Positions 38,601-49,500 of a stretch of DNA of 64,000 nucleotides are shown here, in pieces (positions within the stretch are counted from its first letter, which is position 1; every line of letters begins with the position of its first letter). A program made the position numbers and the translations under genes. The notes below the pieces were generated by a model. It made no database searches. It saw only the letters and a list, made by a program, of their open reading frames with translations, and was not told the origin of the DNA. The DNA is from Zoroaster sp. YZ-2022 (lineage: Eukaryota; Echinodermata; Asteroidea; Forcipulatida; Zoroasteridae): contig CM055823.1 in NCBI GenBank assembly GCA_029582265.1, forward strand, positions 5,766,001-5,830,000. The letters are read 5' to 3'.

Positions 38601-41179
38601 TCCTCACGAAAAAGTACTTGACTACAACTGTAGAATTAGAGTATTCATACTCGTTGTTGAGTACATTTCTTGTACTCGTACTCGTGCTCATGAAAAAGTA
38701 CTTGACTACAACTGTAGAATTAGAGTATTCATACTCGTTGTTGAGTACATTTCTTGTACTCGTACTCGTGCTCATGACTAAAACTATAGAGTTAGAGCTT
38801 TAATACTCGTACTCATATTTGAGTAGATTTTTATGTACTCGTACTCATGAAAAAGTACCCCACTACAAGTCTGTACCATTGATGAGCAAGTATTTGTTTT
38901 TGTTCCGTCAAACAGGGCATGGAGAATATTCTACGGCAGAATTTCCCCGGTTGGGTGAACCAGCTCGTCAGAGAGATAGTCAAGTTCCTTGTCCGACGTT
39001 TCGCAGACTGGATAATCCGTCGAGGAGGCTGGGTAAATAATTTCTTTGTGGACAAATTTTACCATTTTTACCCAGCAATCGCTGCACACTGTGAGCCTAA
39101 TTTGCATATTGATCACATGACCCATATCTCAAAAGGCTGTCCAAAGTGAAAGGCAAAATGGCGGTGTGATTTTTTTTTTCTTCATCGCTTTTTTTCAACA
39201 TGGTAAATGCTAGATATTGAGGAGGATAACAGTTGCAATCAGAATCTCTGATGTTAATATTTGCATAATGTTTCGCTTTTTGTCCTATGGACATTTGTAT
39301 GTGTAGTACATACTCATTGTATTGCATTGCACTGTCATCAACTTGAACTGTACATTACAAATTATGATTTAAGGGTTTCTGAATGTTGCCAGTGTTTGAG
39401 TTTAAGGCCCCCCAAAAAAAATTTCTCCTGTGGCTGGTCTCTGCGCGTGTCGTCTCAGAACCGCGCGTCACTATTTTTAGTTTACTTTTTATTTGCTATG
39501 AAACGATGTCCGATCGATGCCAAAATTGCTGGATCGATGTGGAATTCTGTTGTGCTGTGTTTTAAACGACTTTTTCCACATAGAGGTATGAACGTTTGCC
39601 CGATTTGTGAGGCCTCTCTTAGCCACCATACTTTGTATATAGGAAATTTGGTTCCTGTGTCCCAGCCGTGACACTTGTGTCCTTGAGCAAGACACTTAAC
39701 CATAATTGCTTCTCTCCACCCAGGGGTTAAATGGGTACCTGTGAGGGTAGAGTTGGTTGATTAGCCCTATATGCGCTGTAATGGCAGCAATTGAGCTGTA
39801 TACTCCCCAGGGAGCTGAGATGGTTTCAGGAATGATTTATGAGCCTCATGAGCAGGGGTAATTATATAATGCGCCTTGAGCACCACTCAGTTGGTGGATA
39901 CGTGCGCTATATAAGTCCACACATTATTATTATTATTATTATTATCAAATATTTTCCTGTGGGAAAAAAAAAGATTAGCAAAAAAAGGGGGAAAAATACC
40001 AATCATTCTGCACACTTTTCTGTTGTTGCATTGTGTTCAGCAGGGTGTATGTGAAATACCTGTAAGGGGTCAGAGTTAATACATGTACAGATTTTGATTT
40101 GTCCGGATTTGTCCAGAACTATAGATTTCACCCCAGCGCTGTTCACAACAGCGGCTCCAATACACCTAGCAAAATTTACGTGGACTGTTACTAACTTTTG
40201 CTAGATTTTTACTAAATATACTACTCACCGGAATAATCTCAGTTAAAGCAAGATCATTTTTTTCAGATAAACACAATGTTTCACATAATTGATGAGTTAA
40301 CAAAGAATTTAGACATGTGTGGCAGATTGAACACGGCCATTGTGTCAATATTGCTGGTACATGACATCATTGCACATGGCCCAAACCTATATTGATGTTC
40401 CGGTGTTCCCTAAATTGTTTTGAGTAGTATAATATGAAGTCAGATAAATTCAAATGGATGGAGTGTCGTGGCCGAGCGGTCTAGCTTACTGGACTCAAGT
40501 TCTGGTGTTAGCAGCAGAATGTGGGTTCGAATCCCGGCCGTGACACTTGTGTCCTTGAGCAAGACACTTAATCATAATTGCTTCTCTCCACCCAGGGGTT
40601 AAATGGGTACCTGTGAGGGCAGAGTTGGTTGATTAGCCCTATATGCGCTGTAATGGCAGCAATTGAGCTGTATACTCCCCAGGGAGCTGAAATGGTTTCA
40701 GGAATGATTTATGAGCCTTATGAGCAGGGGTAATAATATAATGCGCCTTGAGCACCACCCAGTTGGTGGATACGTGTGCTATATAAGTCCACACATTATT
40801 ATTATTATTATTATGATACAACAATCACAGATTAATTTTTCATGTAACTTTTTAAAATTATTTTATGAGATGCATAATTTTTGAACAAAATCGATCTCTG
40901 ATAATGACATCTGATTTGACATGTTTCTGTTTCTCCCGAGGACGATCAGAGCACACTAATCGAAACGTTGAGTTGTAACCTCCAGTTCTTTTCAGAACTA
41001 ATTACTACTCAATTGAGAATTTCACACGGTGTCACCGCAATTAGTCTTACTTATGTTTCTGTTTTGTTCCCCAGACGGCCATCTCGGAGTACTTTGGTTC
41101 GCCAACGCCTGCTTGGGCAACATTGGTACTTGTCTCACTCGCTACATTGGCAATTGGTATCTACAAACTCAAGAAATGA
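32646..41179 (+). CDS. BAX: BAX/BAK-type pro-apoptotic Bcl-2 protein, 5 coding exons, 210 aa
   Basis: Seen: five coding exons join in frame (633 nt). An alpha1-like segment (VLLRHFIIDRFERDS, 35-49) comes first. The BH3 core is STLREIGDILDQD (75-87) with the invariant L and GD. BH1 is FGDGEIHWGRIIGLFYFA (114-131). BH2 is DWIIRRGGW (168-176). A hydrophobic C-terminal anchor (190-206) ends in KLKK. Length matches BAK (211 aa) and BAX (192 aa). FGDG..WGR..GLFYFA and YFGSPTPAW look more BAX-like than BAK-like. Known: these proteins oligomerise in the outer mitochondrial membrane and release cytochrome c. Inferred: a conserved effector. Start ATG at 32677 is preceded by an acceptor TTTTTTTGTAG at 32645, so transcription starts in an upstream untranslated exon. 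Confidence 0.88.
32677..32710 (+). CDS. BAX: BAX-like coding exon 1
   Basis: ATG then AEGGDETPID; donor AGATG/GTAAGA. The exon itself probably begins at 32646 after a pyrimidine-rich acceptor, giving 31 nt of 5'UTR. Confidence 0.8.
32717..33808 (+). repeat. About 117-bp tandem repeat, roughly 10 copies
   Basis: Unit TTAACCCTATAACTCCCTAA, CACACAACCTCAATCCTCC, AGTAGTAAAGCAAGCAC, GGTATGCAGACTACA. It begins with a TTAACCC MITE-type end. One more copy is at about 34567-34680. In BAX intron 1. Confidence 0.9.
33809..34565 (+). mobile_element. P5 MITE with internal 42-bp array (5 copies)
   Basis: Very similar to 1333-1957, but CAGTACTCAACCCATCAAAC is repeated five times (33892-34085) instead of about twice. 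The right flank is TTAA; the left TTAA has become TTAG. Confidence 0.65.
34680..35300 (-). repeat. Diverged AACCTCAATCCTCCAAAATCC repeats
   Basis: 34680-34900 matches the reverse of about 9290-9490 (CATGCATGGAGCAATAAACA). Later units are increasingly diverged and end at a TAGGAGGGTTTT terminus near 35300. No gene. Confidence 0.6.
35345..35585 (+). CDS. BAX: BAX-like coding exon 2 (alpha1 and BH3)
   Basis: Acceptor TTGATCAG, donor CAAAG/GTACCT. Encodes VDEGIPQFQRQLSHQEIGDQ through the BH3 motif LREIGDIL. It is clearly more GC-rich than the flanking introns. Confidence 0.88.
35665..35905 (-). mobile_element. P1 MITE, decayed
   Basis: ATTGATGCACTTTAGTGG then TCAACTGCCTGTTTTGA. Both termini have degenerated. 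Confidence 0.55.
36082..36107 (+). pseudogene. Relic of the 5' end of BAX exon 3
   Basis: AATGATAAATTCCGTGCCAA and the next 6 nt match 36858-36883 at 24 of 26 positions, and a T-rich tract precedes both. The relic lacks the acceptor AG (CTTAA instead of TTCAG). A SINE head begins right after it. Confidence 0.8.
36108..36845 (+). mobile_element. SINE B with a nested P4 MITE
   Basis: Head GAGTGTCGTGGAGTATCATG, B box GGGTTTGAATCCC; the body resumes at 36613 (GTAATGCACGTAAAAGAAC, GTGTTTCTGGTTCA) and ends in an AATAAT tail. P4 sits at 36270-36608 between TTAA sites. It includes a G13-type run near 36320. Confidence 0.7.
36858..36993 (+). CDS. BAX: BAX-like coding exon 3 (BH1)
   Basis: Acceptor ATTTTCAG, donor AGG/GTAAGT. 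Encodes MINSVPTDSPIEAIIAVAHV then the BH1 core HWGRIIGLF. Its first 26 nt occur again, slightly decayed, 776 bp upstream. Confidence 0.9.
37048..38480. mobile_element. hAT-like MITE with two nested elements
   Basis: Ends TAGGGCTGTGCG ... CCCAGCCTTA. Flanks GGTGGAAC / CGTGGAAC agree at 7 of 8 bases. Inside lie a P2 MITE (37153-37462, CCCTCCTACA...TGTAGGAGGG, then TTAA) and an element at 37518-38125 with ends CATGGGTGAGA / TCTCACCCCTG and shared flank ATTAAC. In BAX intron 3. Confidence 0.65.
38505..38870 (+). repeat. GTACTCGT-rich tandem repeat
   Basis: Unit GAAAAAGTACTTGACTACAA then CATACTCGTTGTTGAGTAC, about 84 bp, 4 copies. Related sequence at 21668-21785 and 16105-16165. Confidence 0.75.
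38916..39032 (+). CDS. BAX: BAX-like coding exon 4 (BH2)
   Basis: Acceptor CGTCAAACAG, donor GGCTGG/GTAAAT; 39 codons. Encodes GMENILRQNFPGWVNQLVRE and BH2 DWIIRRGGW. Splitting right after GGW matches the intron position of vertebrate BAX/BAK genes as I remember it. Confidence 0.9.
39405..39650 (+). repeat. Dispersed repeat R, second copy
   Basis: AAAATTGCTGGATCGATGTG and GCCCGATTTGTGAGGCC, as at 19690-19870. Confidence 0.6.
39660..39955 (+). mobile_element. SINE A, 5' truncated
   Basis: From CGTGACACTTGTGTCC through GGAGCTGAGATGGTTTCAGG to CGCTATATAAGTCCACACA and an (ATT)n tail. Confidence 0.85.
40462..40815 (+). mobile_element. SINE A, full length
   Basis: tRNA-like head GAGTGTCGTGGCCGAGCGGT, B box GGTTCGAATCCC, full body and an (ATT)n tail. 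With 54119-54470 the reference copy for this family. Confidence 0.9.
40935..41052 (+). repeat. Tail repeat with decayed hairpin
   Basis: GACGATCAGAGCACACTAAT, CGAAACGTTGAGTTGTAACC, CCAGTTCTTTTCAGAACT. It lies immediately before the last BAX exon. Confidence 0.65.
41075..41179 (+). CDS. BAX: BAX-like coding exon 5 (membrane anchor)
   Basis: Acceptor TTGTTCCCCAG. Encodes TAISEYFGSPTPAWATLVLV and the rest of the tail anchor, ending KLKK then TGA. A short hydrophobic segment flanked by lysines is the usual mitochondrial outer-membrane signal of this family. Confidence 0.9.
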   Translation, partial: TAISEYFGSPTPAWATLVLVSLATLAIGIYKLKK

Positions 41180-41240
41180 CATCAGAATCAGTCGAACAAT
41201 TTGTATTTTGACAACTCGGGGTCCTTTATTTATTTATTAA

Positions 41241-41545
41241 CCCTTCTGTGACTAAGGGTCAAAATCAGTCAAAATGTTGATATACTTGCCAAGGAACATC
41301 TAGCGCACTTAAAAGTCAAACACTGTCAAACCTTACGTGCAGTAAGTACATTTACGGTCAAAATGAGTCGACCGTTTGTGACTGGTAAAACCATTGTCTG
41401 GTATTGTTGAGGGTGGTCAAAATGACAGTAAAAACCAGTCAAAAATGCCCCTGTGTGCACATTTGGGTCAACAGTCAAAACAGGCAGTTGACTGGTTTTG
41501 ACCTCTATAGCAACTTGCCACTAGAGTGCAGCTACAGTAGGAAGA
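41241..41545 (+). mobile_element. P1 MITE
   Basis: TTAA at 41237-41240, then CCCTTCTGTGACTAAGGGTC; the right end has decayed to AGTAGGAAG. Confidence 0.65.
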
Positions 41546-41964
41546 TTAGACATAGAAATAATGATTCATATAATTTGTATATATTTATGTATGGAAAGTG
41601 AAATTTGGTTGTCTAGCAAGGGGGGGTGGGAGGGGCATTTTAACCACTTAACCCCCCCCCCCCAATCATCATGCGGGCTGGTACTGATTATATGAACACA
41701 GTATATCTCACAAAAATCTTACTGTTATCTGAACATGTACTGAAATATTAAAGAAAATTAATTACTTACAAACATTTTTTACTACATTTTTAAACAGAAT
41801 TTATGAAAGATGATATTCCCCTCGACTGTGCTCCTTTTTTCTGGTTGCATTCCTGGTTGACTTTCATTGACGGAGTAAGAATGTGCAGTAAACTGACCCC
41901 CAAGCAAATACGGCCTCACTTTGGAATTTCTTACTTGTATCCTACTTCCTTGCTATAATCTGTC

Positions 41965-42460
41965 CCTGCAAAAAAAAAAGGCTCAGATTTCTGGACTCAG
42001 CGCGCGTCGCCTCAAGACCCGTGGGTCAGCATTTTTCATTTGCTATGAAGCGATGTCCAATTGCAGCCAAAATTGCTGGATCGATTGGAATTCTGCCGTG
42101 CTGTGTTTAAAACTTTTTCACATAGGGATATGACCGTTTGCATGGGCGGATCCAGAACATTTTTTTTGGGGGGGGGGGCTGAGAATCAAAAACAATTATT
42201 TTTCAGTACTACAAAAATTACAATGAAATAATCAAAGGGAGAGAAAAACAAACACAGTGAGGGGGAAATGAGAGTGCGTTCTCCCCTCCCCCTCTCTCTA
42301 TTTTTTTTTTTTTTTTTTTTTTATTTTTATTTTTTTTTAATATTTTTTTTAAACGATTTTATGGGGGGGGGGGCTACAGCCCCCTTAGCCCCCCCTGGAT
42401 CCGCCAACGGTTTGCCTGATTTGTGAGACCTCTCTTAGCCTTCATACTTTGTGGGAAATT
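41965..42460 (+). repeat. Repeat R, third copy, split by a TIR element
   Basis: Interrupted at about 42142-42408 by an element with ends GGGCGGATCCAG / CTGGATCCGCC and G, C and T homopolymer runs. GTTTGC on each side is the likely target duplication. Confidence 0.65.
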
Positions 42461-42498
42461 TGGTCTATTTCCAGTAATCGCATATACATGTATTCACG

Positions 42499-43321
42499 TT
42501 AAGCTTGGGCAATAACACGATAATATCGAATATCGCGATACCTTTTTTATTCGATTACGATATCGAGAACCTTTTTAAATTATCGAGGTATCGGCAAATT
42601 GCGATTAAAAAATATATATCGCGATTAAACAAAAAAATCGCCATTGTGAGTCACATCAGAAATTCCATGGAAACAAAATGTGATGTGATCTGGGAAAACC
42701 CTTCACATGGGGAAATTTGTCATTTTTGTGTTATATACATCAAATTAACGAGGACACTGTGTTGTTTTCAAAACTGTTTTATTCATGATTCTAGGTTGTC
42801 TATAACTTGAGTTATGCTCTCGGGAAGTTATAGCGCCGCTGTCCTTAAAAAACGATGGCGGAAACGAAAAGCAAAGACGGATTTTTAAATATCTGTCATC
42901 ATAAAACTATGTTTTTACATAAAACGATGGAATTTTTATTTAATATTTTCAAGAATGATCATTTAGATATTAACAATTAAAATGGTAACAAAAACTGAAA
43001 TTGTCAAACAAAAAATTGGGGGACTATTTTGCCATTATCTTCAAAACAAGTTCGTCGACATCCGACGGGTTTTCCCAGATCGCATCACAAATTAGAACAG
43101 TCTTTTGAGCTTTTGGAAGTGAGATCCAAAAGCGAACTACTTCATGCTCTGCAAACGAATTTGCGAATTATTCTGATGCTTATTGAGGGTACATACCCGT
43201 GGTTATCGGCTCTCAAGCAATCATGCATGAATGAAATAATAATCACGATATTATCGAAAATCGCGATATATCTTTGCCGATATATCGTGGATGAAAAAAA
43301 TCGATATGGCCCAAGCTTAAT
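42499..43321. mobile_element. TIR element TTAAGCTTGGGC, longest copy
   Basis: Ends GTTAAGCTTGGGCAATAACA and ATATGGCCCAAGCTTAA. An extra block (about 42680-43085) has ends GATCTGGGAAAACCC / GGGTTTTCCCAGATCGC, a nested element. Confidence 0.65.
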
Positions 43322-43694
43322 TCACGTTGACAAAAAAAGATACCCCCTTCCCGACAAAAAAAGATACCCCCTTCCCCCCAAAAAAAGCCACTGCACCAAT
43401 TTCGAAATTGACCTATGACCAGAAACAAGAGCCTTTTTTTGTTTGGCCTTAAATGTAATATCAGTAGTTCTATTTCTACTTTATAAATTTCTCTTTCTTT
43501 GCTCCATTTCCCACTCTTTGTTTAGTCCCCACCTTGTGAAGGGAGACCTTCATAAAAAAATTAAAAAATAAAAAATTTAAAAAAATATCTGAACGGCATG
43601 ATCCATTGAGTATTTAGTAAGCTATCCATCTAGGGTTTAGAAGATCCATAACACTGTTTGTGTAATTAAGGTTGAGGTCGAGTCGTATACGGAA

Positions 43695-43920
43695 TCCACG
43701 GCCGAGTAGTTTAGTGCTCCGGATTTGTGTTCTGATGGCTGGGTCGTCAGAATGTGGGTTTGAATACTGGCTGCGACCGTGGTACTTGAGTCATTCTTTG
43801 AGCAAGACACTTTCTGTAATTGCTTTTCTCAACCCATGGGTGTAAAATGGGTACCAGCAGTTATGGGCGTCGATCGCTACTTAGAAGTAGGGGGGTTGGA
43901 CATGACCAGGTAATAATAAT
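43695..43920 (+). mobile_element. SINE head, family D
   Basis: CCACGGCCGAGTAGTTTAGT, B box GGTTTGAATACTGG and a truncated body. Confidence 0.6.
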
Positions 43921-44057
43921 ATTATACATTTCTGGTAATGAAACCAATGATACCTCAAAAGCACACTTTAAGTACTGTAGCTCTGAAGCCTAAAGAAACC
44001 TGTAAATAAGGGCACTTGCTTATGAACCAGACACACCGGGGTAAACCCCTACTCTTC

Positions 44058-44405
44058 CACGATAATAATAATAGTAACATGGACTTATATGGCGCACGTA
44101 TCCACCAAACTGGTGCTCATATTACCCCTGCTCATCAGGCTCATAAATCATTCCTGAAACCATCTCAGCTCCCTGGGGAGTATACAGCTCAATTGCTGCC
44201 ATTTCAGCGCATAATTATGGGCTAATCAAACACAACAACCAACTCACAGGTACCCATTTGCCCCTGGGTGGAGAGAAGCAATTATGGTAAAGTGTCTTGC
44301 TCGAGGACACAATTACCCCGGTCGCGGTTGGGATTCAAACCCACATTCTGACGACCCAGCCATCGGAACACAAATCCGATGCACTAAACCGCTCGACCAT
44401 GGTAG
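44058..44405 (-). mobile_element. SINE, family D/A hybrid type, reverse
   Basis: GCGCACGTATCCACC at the tail side, GGGATTCAAACCCACATTC and ACTAAACCGCTCGACCATGG at the head. Confidence 0.8.
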
Positions 44406-44579
44406 TGTTGGATCCAAGAGTTGGCCAATATGAGGGCGCACCAGGGTTCGTACATCCTCTACCACATCATTTTTGGGGAAAAACAAAACAAATTTTTTTT
44501 AAATCCAGTTCGAACCCAGTCACGAAAATTGTTCCCCTCTGGATGGACGATCTGTGGTGCATTCTGTGCGCTTTTTGAT

Positions 44580-44920
44580 AATAATAATAATAAAGTGTGG
44601 ACTTATATAGCGCACGTATCCACCAACTAAGTGGTTGCTCAAGGCGCATTATATCATTACCCCTGCTCATAAGGCTCATAAATCATTTCTGAAACCATCT
44701 CAGCTCCCTGGGGGAGTATACAGCTCAATTGCTGCCATTACAGCGCATATAGGGCTAATCAACCAACTCTGCCCTCACAGGTACCCATTTAACCCCTGGG
44801 TGGAGAGAAGCAATTATGGTTAAGTGTCTTGCTCAAGGCCGGGATTCGAACCCACATTCTGCTGCTAACACCGGAACTTGAGTCCGGTAAGCTAGACCGC
44901 TCGGCCACGACACTCCTTGA
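44580..44920 (-). mobile_element. SINE A, reverse, nearly full length
   Basis: ATA(ATA)n then GTGTGGACTTATATAGCGCA; the head ends in GACCGCTCGGCCACGACACT. Confidence 0.85.
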
Positions 44921-45449
44921 TATTGCAAGAAAAATTAATTTTTATTTATGGGCCGTGAAAAAGTGGGGGACATTTTATATCCTGTCTCCCCCTCATCCAC
45001 TTTAAGTGGAGGGGCTATAGCTGGGGAAGTAACCCAACAGGTGGGAACCGACTTTTGGTTTTAATCGTCGAGTAATGACGAAACAGTGTTCGCATTACGT
45101 CACACTTAGTTATTCTCCGTCATTTCATGCCAACGAAACAGGCGATAAATACCAACCAACACGGCTTGGGATAGACTCCCGTGGGCATGCCTTCAGCGAC
45201 TTTGATTGGGTTAGTCGGGGGAAGACCTTAACAGATTTAACCTTTTTCCCTCGCTATTCTGCCATCAATTTCCCGGCAGTTTTCCTCTTGATCAGAACAT
45301 TGCTGTACCCGGTAACTTTCTAATGGAAATAATCAACGTTCGGATGTAACAAATTGCACATTCCGGTGCCCTTTGCTCAGGAAAAGTGGTCTACAATAAC
45401 GCAATTCCTAGCCTTGAAAACGTGAAAATAACTGATGTTGTGTTTTATA
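44921..45449. other. Unassigned unique-looking sequence
   Basis: No ORF beyond 82 codons, no repeat recognised. TTACGTCA (CRE-like) near 45093 and moderate GC; could be regulatory, nothing firmer. Confidence 0.3.
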
Positions 45450-45815
45450 AAAATGGTAATGGTAATAATAATAGAGGCATTTTTAAAGCGCTCTTACACG
45501 AGGTATCACAGCGCTGTACATTATTACCCCCTGCTCATCAGCCACATTAATCATTCCTGAAACCATCTCAGCTCCCTGGGGATACATACAGCTCAATTGC
45601 TGCTATTTCGGCGCATATAGGGGCTAATCAAACACAATAACCAACTCTGCCCTCACAGGTACTCATTTACCCCTGGGTGGAGAGAAGCAATTATGGTAAA
45701 GGACACAAGTACCACGGTCGCGGTTGGGATTCGAACCCACATTCTGATGACTTGGCCATTCAGTCAGAACACAAATCTGATGCACTAAACCGCTCGACCA
45801 TTGCACCCCATGGTA
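45450..45815 (-). mobile_element. SINE D, reverse
   Basis: GAGGCATTTTTAAAGCGCTC is a LINE-like tail; the head is GATGCACTAAACCGCTCGAC. Confidence 0.75.
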
Positions 45816-46429
45816 TATTTCTTGAAAGAAAAGCAAAAGTGAAATGTACAATTGCAAACGGGAAATGTTGAACCTTCCCTAACAACTCCAACAACTGAAA
45901 CAAGATATTTCAGCGGTCATTTTGTTTGGAATGATCAAAGTGAAAATTGAATTGAGCCAGCAGCACACGCGAACCGGTAGGCTAACCGTTCCTATACTAC
46001 AAAACCATAGTAGTCGCCACTGCAAAACAAAACAGAAAAACTTGAATAACTCCGGCGTAACATTTTAAATTTTTGGGTAGAATCTCTTGCAAAACATGAA
46101 ATTTTTGCTCACTGATGACCGTCCATACAAATGGTGCTCAATGCTTACAATACAAAATACCATCAACGAACCGCTGTATTGCGGGATGGCGAACAATAAG
46201 CATGGACGCGGCGAATAATAAGCATGAAGTCACCAGCCGCCATTTTGAACCCCCTGATAATTTATACCATACGATCAAGGCGACAGTCAATATTGTCGAT
46301 CAAGTTGATCAATGGCTCTCTATCACATGGTGCTCGTTCATTTTGTACTCCTCGAGCAATTAACAGATTAAAGCTAGCATTAGGCCCTGTCAGATATCAT
46401 TATCCCCCGACTGCTTGAAGAACATAATA

Positions 46430-47065
46430 AATGTACAATTGTGTGCCCAAAAAGTTAAGCCCTCACACCTTTAAGAAAGAACCTGCCTAGGCCAATAGAT
46501 TAGTGAGGGTGAGTTTTGTAAATACAGATATAAAAATGAAGATGTTAAGAGAGAATCTGCGGGATCTCAGACATTGAAGACTTTATCAGAGGTCAACAAT
46601 ACAACTGGGTCGCTCATGTATGTCGGCAAGAAGATGCTTGTTTCATTAAACAGCTCACATACGTCAAAGACAGCAGATATCGCAAAAAAATCAGGCATCA
46701 CAGAAAATACCTACAGGCAGGTAATAAATAAGCAAAAGAATAAGCACAGCTTGGAAGATGAGAACCAGGTAATTGAAAAAATGATGAAGCGAAAACAATT
46801 TTAAAGTCACTGGCTTTAAACCACTATATGAGATGAATATGCCAATGTGGAACCAAATTGATTGATTGATTGATTGAATAGCCATTATTTTTGCATTTAT
46901 ACTACAGGTCCTTTAGGTTGGTAAGCAGTTGCAATAGCTACATATATTTCTCTATTTATTCTGTCATAATAACGTGTATCCCAAAAAGTTAAAGAGGTAC
47001 TATTGTGTGTCCCCCAAAGGTTAATCCTTAGCTAGAGGGTAGTGTGTATTCCCCCAAAAAGTTAA
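46430..47065. other. Short ORF flanked by CCCAAAAAGTTAA words
   Basis: A 76-codon frame (46574-46804) includes KTADIAKKSGITENTYRQV, vaguely helix-turn-helix-like. GTGTGCCCAAAAAGTTAAG (46440) recurs as variants near 46977, 47009 and 47045, which suggests element borders. Possibly a transposase remnant; not recognised. Confidence 0.3.
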
Positions 47066-47759
47066 GTTGGGAACGTCCCTGGTGATGACTCTCCTAATTG
47101 ATTACATATAGGCCGATTATAACATGCGCTGTGCACGAGGAACGATTTGCGTCCGGCCAATGAGCCTGAAATCATAGTGCAGTGGCGTAACTATGGTGGA
47201 GCACGTCCCCCCATCCACCCGAGGTCCGTTCCCCCCAGGTTTCTCCCATTCAGAATTTTGAAAAAATAGGTCCCTATTTGAGACTGTAGGATTTAAGTAT
47301 TGACATGCCCCCTAGAAAATGTGATGCACCCCTACTGCCCCCCTGAAAATTGGACCCTAGTTACGTTTCCAAATTGCTTGCCCAGGGATGAACGATTGAG
47401 TTGGCCTAAATATTTGAATAAAATACTTGTCAAATAATGGTACCGTATGTTATGCACTGCTTCGTCTAATCTTTTTTCCTATCCCGTCATTCGAGCTGTG
47501 ACTATTTAAAGCCAACCAGGAATTGAGGGGAGGGGATTGGGGAGAAACCTCATTCGATCAGTGACTATTTAAAGCCAACCAGAAATTGAGGGGAGGGAGG
47601 GGGTTAGTTACCACCCTTACTCCAAGTATCAAGGATCCATGCGCAGAGGTTGCATACACAGAAAGGATGCGGAAATTGATGGGTCTGCTGCTTTGTGTTT
47701 ACGATTGTATTTATTGGGGAAAAACATGTGAACTTTGACCTCTCTGTAGCTTACACATA

Positions 47760-48380
47760 ACCTGTGTGGGTGTGTGTGTGTGTGTGTGTGGGTGAACGTA
47801 CACACCATTCGTTGTGGGGTCCAAAACACAATAGAACAATTGGACCCCACAAGGTAACTATAGAAAATCTTGTACCCCACAGGAGAATTATAAGGAAAAG
47901 GGATAATAGAACGAACAAAGGAATACCCCACAAATCAATGTGCGTGAGGGTGTGTGTGTGTGTGTGTGTGGGCTTGCACTGCAAACCGTCCGAGGACATA
48001 AGAAAGGGAACAATAGATCCTCGGACGGCGGTTCTTTGTTCTTCGTTGTCCTCGGAAAACGGCGTGTACAAAACCAATGGAGATTGCTTCAAAAAGTCCA
48101 AACAATAGAGGAACAATAGAGGTCCTCAGACGTCTTGAAATTCACGACTGTGTGTGGGTGTGGGAGGAGGGGGTGTGAGTATGTCTAAGGTGTAAACCGA
48201 GGACTTATAACAAAAGGGAACAATGGGTCCTCGGTTGGTGGTTATTGTTAGCGAATGTCCTCGGTTGAAAAACGTGTACAAATCTGATGGGAGAAGCCTC
48301 AAAAAGTTTAAGTCCAACAACAAAGAGAACAAAAGAGGGGAACAATAGGAGGTCCTCAGTTTACACCTTAGACAATATTG
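47760..48380. repeat. (TG)n tracts and paired foldback elements
   Basis: (TG)n at 47764-47792 and 47950-47970. 48183-48375 has ends TCTAAGGTGTAAACCGAGGA / TCCTCAGTTTACACCTTAGA. A related unit spans 47980-48135 (CGTCCGAGGACATA ... GGTCCTCAGACGTC). No gene. Confidence 0.65.
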
Positions 48381-48589
48381 TGTGTGTGATCACCTTCATT
48401 TTATTGAAACTATCTAAAAGTATGCTAAATGGCCCAAATTGTGTCCATAAAATTCTTCAACACCAGCATGGATGTTGCGTGAAAATTGTTACACATTAAA
48501 ATGAAAATGATGACATATGGATCTCCTTTTTAAAATTAAGACATGTAACACAAATATTTTTAAATTAGTCAAGCAACTGATTTAATTTT

Positions 48590-48800
48590 GCCCTACACCG
48601 ACGTGTGTATGGCACTGTATACTCGATCAGTGCTTTCCGAGTGTCTGTGAAAAAACTACACAGGCGACTCGGTGGGATTCGAACCCACGACCTCCTGCTT
48701 ACTAGTGCAGACGTCTTAACCTCTCGACCACCGAGCTTGCCCGATAACAATTGGCCGGCTAGGATCCCATATAGCAGCGGGTTCCGCGATATATATAGGT
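48590..48800 (-). mobile_element. SINE C, reverse
   Basis: TTTGCCCTACACCGACGTGT, GGGATTCGAACCCACGACCT, TCTCGACCACCGAGCTTGCC. Confidence 0.75.
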
Positions 48801-49194
48801 TGGTGAAATTAGTCAAGCAATACTATTAATGTTTCTTTACAAAGGGTATTTTTCATTTTAAAAAAATAGGGGGAAAAAACAAAAATAAAAAACAGTGGCG
48901 AAGCCGCAGTTCATTAAAATTCAAAATATATTTTCTTATTTTAGGTTTCTGTAACATATGCTCAACAGAAATGGTTGGAGTCTCTCCCAGGCCTTCACAC
49001 TTCTATATTAGGATTATTTTGTATATCATTTACTGAAAAAACATCAATTGTATATTCAATTTAATGTTTGTACAGTAAATAAAAGATCGGATCATCAGAA
49101 AGGATCATTGTACAAGGATCAGATATGAACAATGTAAAATCTTTCAAAAATTCGTGCACCAATACTGACACAAATATTAATTACGAGGTTTGTA

Positions 49195-49500
49195 AAGTAA
49201 AGTAAAGTCTGTCCCGAGCCATATTGGCTCATCAGGCCAGTGTTTATCTCCGGTTTCGTTGGCATGAAACGACTGAGAATATTTCCATTCCCCCTGGATG
49301 GGATGCCAGTCTATCGCAGGTTACTTCCCTAGCTATTGCCAGGTACCCATTTATACTCCTGGGTGAAAAGAAGCAATTATGGTAAAGTGCCTTGCTCAAG
49401 GACACAAGCACCACGGTCGCGGTAAGGATTCGAACCCACATTCTGGCGACTCAGCCCTCAGTCCAATGCACTAAACCGCTCGGCCACGGCACCCCACGAT
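49195..49500 (-). mobile_element. SINE D, reverse
   Basis: GAAGCAATTATGGTAAAGTG, GGATTCGAACCCACATTCTG, AACCGCTCGGCCACGG. Confidence 0.75.

Noticed and set aside
40462..40540. tRNA gene (A and B boxes present)
   Set aside because: Followed by a SINE body and microsatellite tail in many copies; no intact cloverleaf or discriminator end.
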